A DNA stretch of 64,000 nucleotides from Arenibacter echinorum (GTDB lineage Bacteria > Bacteroidota > Bacteroidia > Flavobacteriales > Flavobacteriaceae): the NCBI RefSeq assembly GCF_003259375.1, contig NZ_QLLN01000004.1:309100-373099 (forward strand), read 5' to 3'. This document shows positions 58,201-64,000 of the stretch, in pieces. The notes under the pieces are model-generated. The model did no database searches and had not been told where the DNA came from. It was given only the letters and a program-made list of their open reading frames with translations. Within the stretch, counting starts at the first letter, position 1. The number at the start of each line of letters is the position of its first letter. Made by a program: the position numbers and the translations under genes.

Positions 58201-61200
58201 CTTTGGACGTAGTGGAAGATCCTCGAACAGGTAACATGTATATCTCGGAATACGATAGGGATAACAATGGAACACCAAAACTAACCCTATTAAGGGCAAC
58301 AGTTCCTGCCGTCTTAGGACCTGAAATTGCGGCTACACCGGACGAATTGATTTTCGAGATGACCGTTAATAACGAAGGTAGTAACACAGATACCAAAGTG
58401 GTTACTATTACTAATGACGGTAATGCAGTATTAAATATTTCCAGTGCGAGTATCACTGGTGCATATGCTGATCAGTTCGAGAATGTTGTTCCTTCAGGGG
58501 CTATATCATTGAATCCAGGCGAAAATCAGGATTACACGGTAACCTTTGCCCCAGATTTGAATGGTTCAAATTTAGGATATCAACAAGCAAGTTTGACCAT
58601 TGTAAGCAATGATGCTGTAAACCCAACTTTTGAGGTAGGTCTTCATGGCTTGAAAAAAGCAGGATTTGAAGGCGGACAGGAGCCTGCACTACAAGATGTA
58701 GTGGATGCTTTGGGTATTGGTATCAATGTAGGTTGGACATCTCTATCAAGCTCTACCAATCCAGATCCGGTAGGTGACGAAGTAGAGGTAGAATTATGGG
58801 TAAAGGCAGGCGATGGCCCTGTAAACGTAACACCGGTAGGTCGTTACTCTCCCCAAGAGGAATTACCGTTCGGTTGGTATACCAACAATGGCAGCGTTAC
58901 CCACCATGAAGTCGGAATTTTGGCTAGCGGACTTGCCAATGCACAGACCTTGTTCCCGCCAGTTGGATCCGGAGATTCGTCTTTTGACCCAGAAGGTGCC
59001 GTTTTTGGTTTCTACGTAGAATCTGAAACTTTCGGAAGGTTTAATTATACGGAAGATGCCATTAACACTGGGATAGCCCACAGAACAAGAATATACCCGA
59101 TGACAGATCGGGAAGGCAACCCTATTGAAAACAGCTATCTAATTACTTTTGAAGACGCTACTAATGGTGATTATCAAGATTACATGTTTATTATAGACAA
59201 TGTATTTCCTTTCGAGGATGGCACCTTGGTATTGAATTTTGATGAGCAGAACATAGATTTTGTCGCTTCCAGAAATCAAGAAGATGTGCCGGTACAACAG
59301 TTAACACTTTTTGGAAATGGTGGGGTTACAGCCGGACAAATCAATTTGACAGCTTCCGAAGATTGGGTTGTGCTTCCAACTGATTTCGAACTTAATTCTC
59401 CGTTCGATTTAGGAATTGATGCAACAGGACTGGCATTAGGAACATATGAAGCAACAATAACCGCTACAGCACCAAACTATCTGGATGCCGTTATAAATGT
59501 TAGTTTAAGAATTACAAATGAGTTGGTCTATACCTATCAATTTAATTTCCAAGATCCTGATGATATTGAGACTTCACCAGTAGGTTATGTAGACGACATT
59601 GGAATGCCATATGGTACCCAAAGCACATCTTTGGGCGATATGACCTTTGGATGGGTGGATCCAGGCACTTTTATTCCTGCCGATGCTAGTGTTAATGCCA
59701 GAAATAGAAATAATGGCACCAATGACAATGCTTTATTAAAAACGTTTACCATAATAGGACATAGTTCACCAAACTCCTACCCACAGTTAGATTGGGTAGT
59801 AAATGTTCCCAATGGCACGTATTCCGTAAATATCAGTGTTGGTGATCCCGATTATTCCGACAGTAATCACGTGTTGGATGCGAACGGAGTGACCATTGTT
59901 GATTATAACCAAGAGAATGATGCCCCTGACGATTATAGCAATTTTGAAGAAACCAAATTGGTAGATGTCATAGACGGTACCCTAAGATTATCCTTAGGTA
60001 CCGGAGGTGCGAATGCTAAACCAAATTATATCCGACTGGCACCATTTGATAGTTCCTTGATTCCTCCAACTATTGTGGCCAATTTTGATGGAAACAATAG
60101 TGCAACAAATACCTATAGAGGTAGTGTTCAGGTGAGTTTAGAGGCTATAGACGAAAGTAATAGCGGTGGAATTGCCAGATTGGAATATGTGTTGGATGGC
60201 AATGCTACGGCGATTTACACAGATCCGTTGGATATAACCACAGAAGGTGCCCACACTTTGATAGTGAGCGCTGAAGACAACAACGGAAATACTTCCGAAA
60301 AAACCTTCAACTTCACCATTGAGACCCCAACAGGTGCCCTCTTGGCCATTGAAAACATGACCAAGGTTCCAGGTACGGACAGAGGGTTCCCTGCAGATGA
60401 TTATTACACCTTCCATAGATTAGGTTCACTAGGACAGGCTTTGGTTCATGATGCAAATGTGATGCGATTGAACAATACCGGTACTGGGGACTTGGTTGTT
60501 ACCGCAATCAATCTTTCGGATAGCAATGATTATACCTTCGAATTATTGGATGCTACAGGTACTTCAGCTAGTTTACCCATAAATATAGCAGCTGGAAGTT
60601 ATGCAGATTTGGATATAACTTTTATAGGTACAACGGGCACCGGCTCAAATGGTATTTTCGTTGAAAGTATTGAAATAGTTTCAAACGCCGATAATGCATT
60701 GGAAAATAAGGCAACCCTACATGGGGCATATTCCCCACAACCAGAAGGTGGTGATGAAATTAATGCCCAAGAAGTGTTTGATGCCTTCGGTTTCCAAACC
60801 AGTATGTTGAGTATCGTAAATGATGAGGGCACTATTGTTCCTCCAAATACGAAGACCACTAATCCAAGCTCCAATTATCCCGTTGCAGCTAATATTGATG
60901 CAGGTTATGAGGGAGATATGATTCTGTCCAGCAATTTTGTTCAGGCAGATCCTTCCAAACCGGTAATAGGAATACAATTGTCCGCATTACATGGTGGACC
61001 AAGTTCCAACGGCGCCCAGTTTGTTGCTGTTGGCGGAACCAATACCGTGGGTGGAATTAACTTCTCCCATAATGCCAGTTATTATCAGACTTTATTGCCT
61101 AAAAATAATGGAGGAGCTATTAGTTTTGATACCTCAAACAACATATCTGGCGCCTTTAGGATAGCTGTTTCCGGATACTTGACTTCCGGCGGCAATAATA

Positions 61201-64000
61201 TAAATGGCAATAGACCTGATCTTTTAGGAGCAAGGGTTTACAAGGTTATCGACCATAATGGCAATGTAATTCCGAACGAATATATTGTATTGCAAGATTT
61301 CGTTCAGGGAGGATGTGGAGCAGGTTCAGCCAATTGTGACTGGAACGACAACACCTTCTACTTTATCAATATTAGACCGGAAGGAGTACCCAGCGCACAA
61401 CCTATAGACGACCTTTTGGTGAATGTGGACGAATTGTTCAATGTGGATGTCAACCAGTATTTTGACAATGGATATCCTGGAAACACATTGGATTTTACTG
61501 CCACTTCAAATGGAAGTGCTTTGCCATCCTGGATGAGCTATAATTCAATTACTGGTGTATTACAAGGTACAGCACCATTAGGTACCACTGGAAGCTTCTC
61601 AATTTTGTTGGAAGCAGAAGATGCCAACGGACTTACAGCATCCACTACACTAATAGTGAATATTAATGAACCTCCGGTTGCAGTAGATGATGAAGCAGCA
61701 ACACAAAAGAATTTGGCCATCAATTTAGATCAACTGCTCACCAATGATTCCGAACCAAATGGAGAGGATATACTAATAGTCTCTGTGGATACTCCTCAAA
61801 ACGGAACAGCGGAATTAAACTCCGAAGGTACCGAGGTACTGTATACGCCAAACAACGATTATTTTGGTCCGGATAGTTTTACATATACTATTGAGGACGA
61901 ATCAGGGCTTACCGCAACAGCAAATGTTCTGATTACCGTGAATGAAGAGAACCAAGCACCTTTGGCTATAATATCCACAAACATTAATGAAGGGCCAGCT
62001 GCCTTAGTTGTAGCCTTCGATGGAAGTGGATCTACGGATGACAAAAATGACATTGTAGGATACCTATGGGACTTTGGAGATGGATCGGCCAATTCAAATG
62101 ATATGATTGCCGAACATACCTATACCTCTGCAGGGGTCTACACGGCAAGTCTAAGTGTTACGGATTCAGAAGGTCTGTTCAATACGGCTACGGTAACCAT
62201 TACGGTATCAACACCACCTAACACCAATCCTGTAGCAGTGGCTACCGCTACCCGTGGTTCATCTGCATTACAGTTTAACTTCAATGGTGCAGGTTCCAAT
62301 GATGCGGAAGGTGATCTTACCTATTCATGGGACTTTGGGGATGGTACTCCAGTTGCAACAGGAGTGTCTCCAACACATACCTATGTAGTATCTGGAATCT
62401 ATACAGTAAGACTAACTGTGACCGATGAAGGAGCTTTGACAGATAGTACTACCATAACAGTGGACACACAAGAGCCGGTTATTGGAGACTTTACACTGCG
62501 TATCAACGCCGGTGGACCAGAGGTTAGTCACGATGGCAATGTCTTCTCTGCTGACCAGAACTTTGTTGGAGGGAAAACATATACCAATACCAGTGCAACG
62601 GTGCCGGCCTTGTACCAAACGGAACGCAGCGCCTCACCACCGACCTTTGGTTACGAAATACCGCTTGCCAATGGAGAGTACAGGGTAACGCTTCATTTTG
62701 CAGAGATATTTTTCGGAGCAAATGGAGGCGGCACCCTAGGAACGGCCCAACGAATTTTCGATGTGGTCATGGAAGGAAACACCATATTGGACGACTTTGA
62801 TATCAATGCAGCCGTAGGTCCACAGACCGTTACAACCCGAACCTTTGATGTTGTAGTTGAAGACGGTATTTTGAATCTAGGTTTCGATGCAACTGCACCC
62901 GATGGTGTAAACCAACCGAAACTATCAGCTATTGAAATATTTGGTCTAGCCGAACCTAACATTGCCCCAACAGCAGTGGCAACTGCATCTCCTTTGACCG
63001 GTACGGCACCATTGGAAGTAAGTTTCGACGGAAGCGGCTCAAGTGATGACAAGGGCATAGATAGCTACTTGTGGAACTTTGACAATGATCAAGCTACATC
63101 ATCAACTGAAACAGCAACTTATACCTTTGATACTGCTGGGGTTTACAGTGTTACTCTTACTGTTACCGATGCAGAAGGCGAAAGTGATACCGAGACAATT
63201 GAGATTAATGTTACGGAACCAATTAATACAGATCCAATAGCTGTTGCTTCGGCAGATGTATTAAACGGGATTGCTCCGATGGAAGTTAATTTTGATGGTA
63301 GCGGCTCGTCCGATACCGAGGGCAATTTGTCCTACCTGTGGGATTTTGGAGACGGAACACCTATATCCAACGTTGTTTCACCAACTCACACCTTTGCAAC
63401 AAATGGTGTCTATACCGTTACACTCACTGTAACCGATGAAGGACAATTGACCGATTCGGCCACCCTTACCATTACGGTAGATAACCCAATAACCGGAGAT
63501 TTTGTCCTAAGGATCAACGCCGGTGGGCCAGAGCTTAGTCATGATGGCAATGTCTTCTCTGCTGACCAGAACTTTGTTGGTGGAAAAACATATACTAATA
63601 CCAGTGCTACGGTGCCGGCCTTGTACCAAACGGAACGTAGTGCCTCACCACCGACCTTTGGTTATGAAATACCGCTTGCCAATGGAGAGTACAGGGTAAC
63701 GCTTCATTTTGCAGAGATATATTTCGGAGCAAATGGAGGCGGTACCTTAGGAACGGCCCAACGAATTTTCGATGTGGTCATGGAAGGCAGCACCATATTG
63801 GACGATTTTGATATCAATGCGGCCGTAGGTCCACAGACCATTACAACCCGAACCTTTGATGTTGTAGTTGAAGACGGTATTTTGAATCTAGGTTTCGATG
63901 CAACAGCACCCGATGGTGTAAACCAACCGAAACTATCAGCTATTGAAATATTTGGTCTAGCCGAACCTAACATTGCCCCAACAGCAGTGGCAACTGCATC
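43269..64000 (+). CDS. Giant secreted multidomain carbohydrate-binding/adhesin-like protein (partial, continues past right edge)
   Basis: One frame open from ATG at 43269 to the window end (6,910 codons, no stop). Residues 1-20 are a signal peptide ending FAFSQ. Approximate domain order by residue: lectin-like beta-sandwich 22-305; malectin-like 308-510; malectin 631-780; Ig-like plus cadherin 782-978; PKD 1213-1295; malectin-like 1299-1485; three rounds of cadherin plus lectin-like sandwich up to 2791; BACON-like 2793-2895; malectin-like; Big_5; propeller 3196-3661; ASH 3663-3771; a repeat of that block to about 5318; OmpL47-like 5598-5688; cadherin-like 6055-6228; then PKD-PKD-malectin units to the end. 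The lectin-like units share CSPLSTLPCDQ, GFTMV, NALGVG and QQAGIWFGLDED. Inference: T9SS-exported surface adhesin or glycan-capture protein; a C-terminal sorting domain is expected beyond the edge. No catalytic domain is certain. Confidence 0.93.
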   Translation, partial: MKKITLLLILFFYSFFAFSQTPCSNLSTLDCDQVEVTLPVNLNFDGNQGGILSTGFTMVDPPSTILTGDDDINDDDVPGLVAQNISLSSGVLNVTATKGINYSQLSGTPNSTFTNSQMNALGVGFEASSNVIDIAAVIDQPNFTGSLNGGDNGSQQAGIWFGLNENNFVKLVVVKANTTQQKIQFALEHTDPNNAANLIITELNTGNFNTSGVSQINFRISIDPSDNSVRGFYSLDGGSEIQVGQSGTDFLTAPTTFLNGTDHDNNIGSNNLIFAGIMTTTRRATGGSMVISYDSFSVTEAITPFQAQINFQNNPTFTTPPAGYLADYGKGFGNSSVIIGSDSYEYGWKLASDGTTPIDISNEASNNGGSGALGGAGRNRIATTYSGASDQEKLEGTLIHFQGDNIMSNTGGTQSWAGQPRGNEVIWELEIPNGTYAVTIGLGDKDVNNLDSRHSATIEGYTIIPAFVPNAGQTVVETMIVEVTDGFLTMNGVGGFNSKITHIDVIESTGTPVNGVLGFSPNSISKSIEAGAVGTFSSTLSGAGATNIGLIINDNINAVDKNITGSNDWLTIPASNTVGLFDFAIDATNLEVGDTRNNKIIATAKGFIPAELDADLTATAVTVSEITTPFRMNVFGSDYTKDTDLYIAETPGYLVETQPTQTSNTGYTPYTVPGGHTELYYPRRFGPEFSYDFPIANGSYTVALHMVENFQTTSGARVFDVSIEGNNVIDDLDLFASYGKGALAQLSFDVQVLDGELNIDFLASINNAIVQAIEIVPVPQSNENDILTFALAEQTGDATIDAGNHSVAIEVNNGTDITDLVPTITISDNATISPDSGVSNDFTNQVNYTVTAEDGTTQSWSVNVTEMAPANTAPQITTATTIEVAENQTAAIDVDATDDNDSEGSGLTFTLSGGNDDGQFDIDASSGVVTFVIAPDFEVPADSNTDNVYDIQVTVTDSGSLSITQDIAITVVDELETPTNEFSYIENFTYTPGDLKSVSGGAWNPEVNNTSGVEQPDAPVVAEGLTSGTTHSVNIENLITTIDYATLINNPADLVANVPFYFGTYFKFSEIGTGNTNRVRVAIRVDDDAPGDQWIRQIIGRYDGNIKARLGLDGPNSNAGEQVLNEDQLIQFLVRGVWDGTGTITYQYTFSPTLTEGDNLWVPGTTQHSTSGTPKLGRIFIGSTSLNNTGKIGPVRLSTEYSEVVTELMNNVPIASFTTSISDLTVDLDASSSQDDGSITAYNWDFGNGDTANGETVSYDYPVAGTYTISLTVTDDQGLISPAATQEVTVESPLVVTSFPYGVNFQDAATTPPTGYVKDYGLPYGANEGGLTYGWIKLSDGQPIDLTTPSNGVGRNRGSYPGLDLSQQTLVHMQGNDVGSWTGNRANEGVWEIEVPNGWYEVSVSVGDPNQDGNLSETPDHFLSVEGITAIDIYDVDSNLPNGDPGRFSSGTVVVQVLDGKLTIDADNPLANNTKINSAVISETTDPRSTETDILSFVLVEDTAIALIDSENHTVTLEVANGTGLTLTPTITLSDGATISPLSGISQDFSTAINYTVTAEDETTFQVWEVTITEASPANETPVVDNQAFTVAEDAAINTIVGQVIATDDGTLVYSITAGNESGAFGIDETTGEITVLTSLDFETTSQYLLTVEVSDGELTDDAIVTIDISDVIEIEPCSPLSTLPCDQLAVSTESFSLDFTTTNGNLSESGFTMVLQPSARLVTDDDAVTDKAIPGYAPGLISQDVTGLSITSTKGIFFSQPQNIGRTPNSANTNSQINAMGVGMNPPTANFNVSSTLIIPDFSASAGNGSQQAGIWYGLDEDRYVKLVVSKTTSTTQRVQLQVENLTNNPGIIEEVNMDGLIFTPGDAIQLRLEFDITNNTVQGFYTLGTNAEVLVTNGTADALSVPSIYYTGIPYDTAAPSNLLSFTGIFTTHRNAAVDQSIAFLFKDFAIEEISSPLLTGKDILTFVLAEQTATPVAIDMDNQTVSIEVENGSDFTALSPIITISDGATIDPAAGPNTDLDDGSAIYTVTAEDGSEKEWTVTLTEAGLPLNETPVITANQAFSVAEDAAASTIVGTVEATDTDSANLTYAITAGNDDTIFAIDENTGEITTLELLDFETVTQYTLTVEVSDEVNTASGQITVDVIDVIEGLPCNPFSTLPCDQIVTTLPLNMAFDGSEGGLTDANGTAIGFTMADSHSGNRLPEDMPISYADVIGYEPSKLNIVNSNLVLTASKGIAYVDNNAQVNTLGVGLQNISTPLTIETKLLGIATGGGSAQAGIWFGLDDENFVKLNVNGDNVEMRREIGGVSINGGTSPDQIQFSNTGVSGNDVTLRLVVDPVASTITAYYAIDNGAFVQLTKTNFNNLVLPQTYLDGKQLNIENGSASFAGIYTTYRNGASFDTAFDYFSVSEENNPPVIDDQNFAVAEDAALNSVVGTVVATDEGSLTYAITAGNEGGAFAIDGSNGEITLLTALDYDTTPQYVLTIEVSDGTNNVSANITIDVNDGVEVLPCSPLSTLPCDQIETALPLSLDFTSDNGNLSQSGMTMVLEPSERLPEDVEIADPNVLGYAPSLISQSNLGLALTSTKGIFYSQLASQGTPSSTNTNSQMNALGVGITTPTTTFSISSTLENPDFSGSTGNGAQQAGIWFGLDEDHYIKLALIKTGTGSTKKVQLQVENMDQNTTQTAFLELDTPNIASNTGEITLRMELDPVNNTVRGYYTLEGGSEILITEEGVDFFPVPANYFTGTSYDTANPSDALNFAGIFTTHRNAAVDQSITVLFKAFEIDAEQPALALTFDTPVINFSGAVGENIAPQTVTVTANSGNPTITLSDDPDAGGWLVLPTDPQLGTLELGIVPNLPVGNYSTTLFAVDQPDMGYSNAEMTINLEITEPINNFAINVNFSDAVSLAPTGYEKDAGDAYADRGNGYSYGWLDANTSASADLTKNGRNRDITGVSDLNNTLIHLQYGNVSANAANGYLPDAKWEIEVPNGSYLVTVFVGDPTVDNPAANIPAHRINAEGVNLVDNYIPTGAIGSSTRFTSGSATVNVTDGRLTIDPLNGGHNTKINSIQIVSTTTAIQTPRVAGVTPSDGAINVSVTPTISANELFLPNFDNEGNAGVDNTTITTTTVKLFKQGNTTPIGASVNGTGGGDAINLAPNQPLEANTTYVLVIDGVLDLVGEPFEFFTSSFTTGSGNTGPVTDLDNVAFTNAGAVANNGGANGAGYSTLTIGPDGKLYGLVINGDIHRWSINTDGTLANKEILNTWKSAAQGNYSSRTTVGLTFDPAATANNLIAYITHDSGGLNNAPAWDGNLSRLTGANLEVHDLILTNLPRSKKDHLTNSMDFKDGEPRVIYFNQGSNSAAGAPDNAWGNRKERLLSGAALRLDLDKLPESQWPLNVKTTMDPVAINNVNVNSPTLTSTVATYTEDGQTFADDGTYNPFYVNAPLTLFATGIRNAYDLVWHSNGQLYIPTNGTAGGSNAPASINGTRRPDGTFYDHSNPLYPVIPSSNGNNVQRDWLFRVDPNSSLGFYGHPNPLLGQFVLNRGDADVNNSAYNGVEADINYRGAAFDFEFNKSPNGVIEYRSNAENGNLQGALLVVRYSGSSDIIALVPDGPNGDILTYKAGIPGFTGFTDPLDLVEDVSNGNIYVSDYARNEIVLLKPSNQAAPTPLIVLNTEEVTGDAIANSGTFTQEVLFSNLGNATLTNIQAELTGANAGEFTVVGMPSSINSQNSASFDVLFTPTSNGPKFAQLTITGSDAEPVVISLNGLGKTGTGGNNEPSLQWILDTHLGAGTVNVGDTNTATNLIDLPNGSTYNDILGDEVAVQEFERAIDAPVTLEVLSVYGPTTTNPVVGFGWYSSGNAASTNELFTVTNSPTSNGQTLNAPVTGVTEFDPGVESFGFYSRWPFFQNRQLFSEDALNTFTGAIPHHVRVYELPGESNAYIIATEEHISGFDYQDIVVIARNIRPVGGTPVVACSPISTLDCSELEVALPFSLDLDGTEGGLANTGFTMVDNPSARIAEDGEVFNANVPGFEPGQINFLNGNLLIKANKGIAFSSNTSSTEVNSQINTLGVGIDADDYGNFSITTTIINPYTDSTNNSEQAGIWFGLNEDNFVKLIANGASQIELRSEVNAVSNNVDQVIEVVPNLNTSTVQLRLYVDIDNNELVAFYSLNGGAELELGSLPLPNVYVNGNTAYDNLSFAGVFATKRREAAATEVVYTISDFAITPDNTTVAFEPININFSLPEDVPPTGYLVDSGLGFGDRGNTYSYGWLTTNGLTPLDLSQNVRNRNVTNVDILRNTLLHMQYGNVGGSTGVLTEGRWEIEVPNGNYNVTVGVGDPNIDGQEGTEPFHSINIEGINAIDRYSPTGAVGASTRFTSGSATVTVTDGRLTIDASGGFNTKINSLSITQDGTITQPFFANVTPANNSNNVAITDFQINVEVVTPVGYELDKATLAGNINLYEVTNAGEVLVPSNSNDTGGGDAITLTPLSSLKTFTTYTFRLTSNIEANVVGDINDRLPFMPFESQFTTGDEDVVVNLDLTGVEFFKVEGGPLLGEGTTNQRFSSLVIGPDGKLYASTIGNFNSDGKIYRWDMATDGTLENLEILSPELQGAAHPVSGPRNNNDRLIIGLVFDPASTADNLIAYVTHSAASITDGPEWDGILSKLTGPTLSNVEDLIIHLPRSGKDHLTNSIVFDPQGNLYINQGSNSAGGEPDPNWVNRPERLLSAAVLKVDFNKMPSTLPLSAFTTDNIGIINSASSASLTMSDGSYNPYATNSPLTIYATGIRNAYDLVWHSNGWLYIPTNGTAGNNNNSPNSPSTANYDLARRIDGLTTIPFAPALNGGETQKDWLFKTQGGSYHGHPNPYRGEFVLNHGGAPYSGLPGQEETSYTDVAKYPDNLGPDPNYREPAYDFGKNKSPNGAIEYQSNAFGGKLKGLLMVVRFSGQDDLLVMQPKPNGDIANTNGDVTGLGGFDDPLDVVEDPRTGNMYISEYDRDNNGTPKLTLLRATVPAVLGPEIAATPDELIFEMTVNNEGSNTDTKVVTITNDGNAVLNISSASITGAYADQFENVVPSGAISLNPGENQDYTVTFAPDLNGSNLGYQQASLTIVSNDAVNPTFEVGLHGLKKAGFEGGQEPALQDVVDALGIGINVGWTSLSSSTNPDPVGDEVEVELWVKAGDGPVNVTPVGRYSPQEELPFGWYTNNGSVTHHEVGILASGLANAQTLFPPVGSGDSSFDPEGAVFGFYVESETFGRFNYTEDAINTGIAHRTRIYPMTDREGNPIENSYLITFEDATNGDYQDYMFIIDNVFPFEDGTLVLNFDEQNIDFVASRNQEDVPVQQLTLFGNGGVTAGQINLTASEDWVVLPTDFELNSPFDLGIDATGLALGTYEATITATAPNYLDAVINVSLRITNELVYTYQFNFQDPDDIETSPVGYVDDIGMPYGTQSTSLGDMTFGWVDPGTFIPADASVNARNRNNGTNDNALLKTFTIIGHSSPNSYPQLDWVVNVPNGTYSVNISVGDPDYSDSNHVLDANGVTIVDYNQENDAPDDYSNFEETKLVDVIDGTLRLSLGTGGANAKPNYIRLAPFDSSLIPPTIVANFDGNNSATNTYRGSVQVSLEAIDESNSGGIARLEYVLDGNATAIYTDPLDITTEGAHTLIVSAEDNNGNTSEKTFNFTIETPTGALLAIENMTKVPGTDRGFPADDYYTFHRLGSLGQALVHDANVMRLNNTGTGDLVVTAINLSDSNDYTFELLDATGTSASLPINIAAGSYADLDITFIGTTGTGSNGIFVESIEIVSNADNALENKATLHGAYSPQPEGGDEINAQEVFDAFGFQTSMLSIVNDEGTIVPPNTKTTNPSSNYPVAANIDAGYEGDMILSSNFVQADPSKPVIGIQLSALHGGPSSNGAQFVAVGGTNTVGGINFSHNASYYQTLLPKNNGGAISFDTSNNISGAFRIAVSGYLTSGGNNINGNRPDLLGARVYKVIDHNGNVIPNEYIVLQDFVQGGCGAGSANCDWNDNTFYFINIRPEGVPSAQPIDDLLVNVDELFNVDVNQYFDNGYPGNTLDFTATSNGSALPSWMSYNSITGVLQGTAPLGTTGSFSILLEAEDANGLTASTTLIVNINEPPVAVDDEAATQKNLAINLDQLLTNDSEPNGEDILIVSVDTPQNGTAELNSEGTEVLYTPNNDYFGPDSFTYTIEDESGLTATANVLITVNEENQAPLAIISTNINEGPAALVVAFDGSGSTDDKNDIVGYLWDFGDGSANSNDMIAEHTYTSAGVYTASLSVTDSEGLFNTATVTITVSTPPNTNPVAVATATRGSSALQFNFNGAGSNDAEGDLTYSWDFGDGTPVATGVSPTHTYVVSGIYTVRLTVTDEGALTDSTTITVDTQEPVIGDFTLRINAGGPEVSHDGNVFSADQNFVGGKTYTNTSATVPALYQTERSASPPTFGYEIPLANGEYRVTLHFAEIFFGANGGGTLGTAQRIFDVVMEGNTILDDFDINAAVGPQTVTTRTFDVVVEDGILNLGFDATAPDGVNQPKLSAIEIFGLAEPNIAPTAVATASPLTGTAPLEVSFDGSGSSDDKGIDSYLWNFDNDQATSSTETATYTFDTAGVYSVTLTVTDAEGESDTETIEINVTEPINTDPIAVASADVLNGIAPMEVNFDGSGSSDTEGNLSYLWDFGDGTPISNVVSPTHTFATNGVYTVTLTVTDEGQLTDSATLTITVDNPITGDFVLRINAGGPELSHDGNVFSADQNFVGGKTYTNTSATVPALYQTERSASPPTFGYEIPLANGEYRVTLHFAEIYFGANGGGTLGTAQRIFDVVMEGSTILDDFDINAAVGPQTITTRTFDVVVEDGILNLGFDATAPDGVNQPKLSAIEIFGLAEPNIAPTAVATA
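47740..51640 (+). repeat. Internal repeat series: Ig-like / cadherin / lectin-like sandwich
   Basis: Within the giant gene, units of about 1.1-1.4 kb recur. The Ig-like segment (TILSFVLVE... TVTAEDETT, at about 47740 and 49155) precedes cadherin repeats (FTVAEDAAINTIVG-like, at about 48000, 49435 and 50515). Each cadherin repeat is followed by a lectin-like domain opening CSPLSTLPCDQ or CNPFSTLPCDQ (48297, 49734, 50802). Two more lectin-like copies lie at 43332 and 55196. Divergence between copies shows an old duplication. Confidence 0.85.
50802..59220 (+). repeat. Large duplication of about 4.4 kb within the giant gene
   Basis: The order lectin-like, malectin-like, Big_5, sorbosone-dehydrogenase-like propeller, ASH and an unnamed beta domain occurs twice (about 50802-55190 and 55196-59220). 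Matching segments include LFATGIRNAYDLVWHSNGQLYIPTNGTAG near 53620 and IYATGIRNAYDLVWHSNGWLYIPTNGTAG near 57620. The first copy has an extra BACON-like domain at about 51645-51950. Confidence 0.85.
62482..64000 (+). repeat. Tandem 1,011-bp PKD-PKD-malectin repeat
   Basis: The malectin segment at about 62490-62990 recurs at about 63501-64000 with an exact offset of 1,011 bp (337 codons) and very few base differences, while the PKD pairs between them are much more diverged. The second copy is still running into PNIAPTAVATA at the window end, so the array probably continues. Confidence 0.92.

Noticed and set aside
62482..64000. CRISPR-like or satellite repeats
   Set aside because: The periodicity is 1,011 bp, in frame and protein-coding (PKD and malectin domains).

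Overview
The window looks like a chromosomal segment of a marine member of the Flavobacteriaceae (Bacteroidota). That placement is an inference. It rests on a type IX secretion (T9SS) type B sorting domain, many SPII lipoproteins, three LytS/LytTR sensor-regulator pairs, DUF4270/DUF4907/DUF6090 proteins, clustered sulfatases and glycoside hydrolases, and AT-rich spacers with weak ribosome binding sites. I see no rRNA, tRNA, CRISPR array, intact insertion sequence or prophage.

Layout. (1) 1-4595: a sulfatase cut by the left edge, a lactonase-fold lipoprotein, a T9SS-secreted protein on the opposite strand, and a translationally coupled 2-keto-3-deoxygalactonate kinase / phospho-KDGal aldolase pair. 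This looks like the sugar-acid end of sulfated galactan use. (2) 5039-11335: a co-directional operon TolC - HlyD/MacA adaptor - ABC ATPase - MacB-like permease - LytS kinase - LytTR regulator, a self-regulated tripartite efflux system. (3) 11784-14343: an outer-membrane beta-barrel protein overlapping a DUF4270 lipoprotein gene. (4) 14564-17776: Kelch lipoprotein - DUF4907 - LytS - LytTR, preceded by a duplicated operator-like element. (5) 17879-28356: a glycan-degradation cluster (GH92, GH20, SGNH hydrolase, sulfatase, GH95, sulfatase) with no SusC/SusD pair. The enzyme set suggests a sulfated, fucosylated, mannose/HexNAc-containing glycan. (6) 28769-37600: an unusual cluster (EF-hand protein, two YHYH proteins, a Cthe_2159-type beta-helix lipoprotein, a DUF6702/HupE-N-like membrane protein, a 46-residue membrane peptide, a MORN-like lipoprotein, a SCO copper-chaperone-like lipoprotein, a DUF6090 protein) facing a divergent LytS/LytTR pair. 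This is the best candidate for an undescribed functional system. (7) 37692-41881: a propeller/alpha-alpha-barrel fusion protein and a sorbosone-dehydrogenase-like quinoprotein with a C-terminal cytochrome c domain. (8) 43269 to the right edge: one uninterrupted reading frame of at least 6,910 codons. It encodes a secreted mosaic protein of lectin-like, malectin, cadherin, PKD, BACON, ASH and quinoprotein-like propeller domains with nested internal duplications.

The pieces fit an algal- or detritus-associated bacterium. Surface and secreted enzymes desulfate and cleave complex glycans, cytoplasmic enzymes finish sugar-acid catabolism, and a giant carbohydrate-binding protein probably mediates adhesion or substrate capture. 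Each accessory operon carries its own LytS/LytTR sensor pair. Functions come from recognising family motifs by eye; no database search was run.
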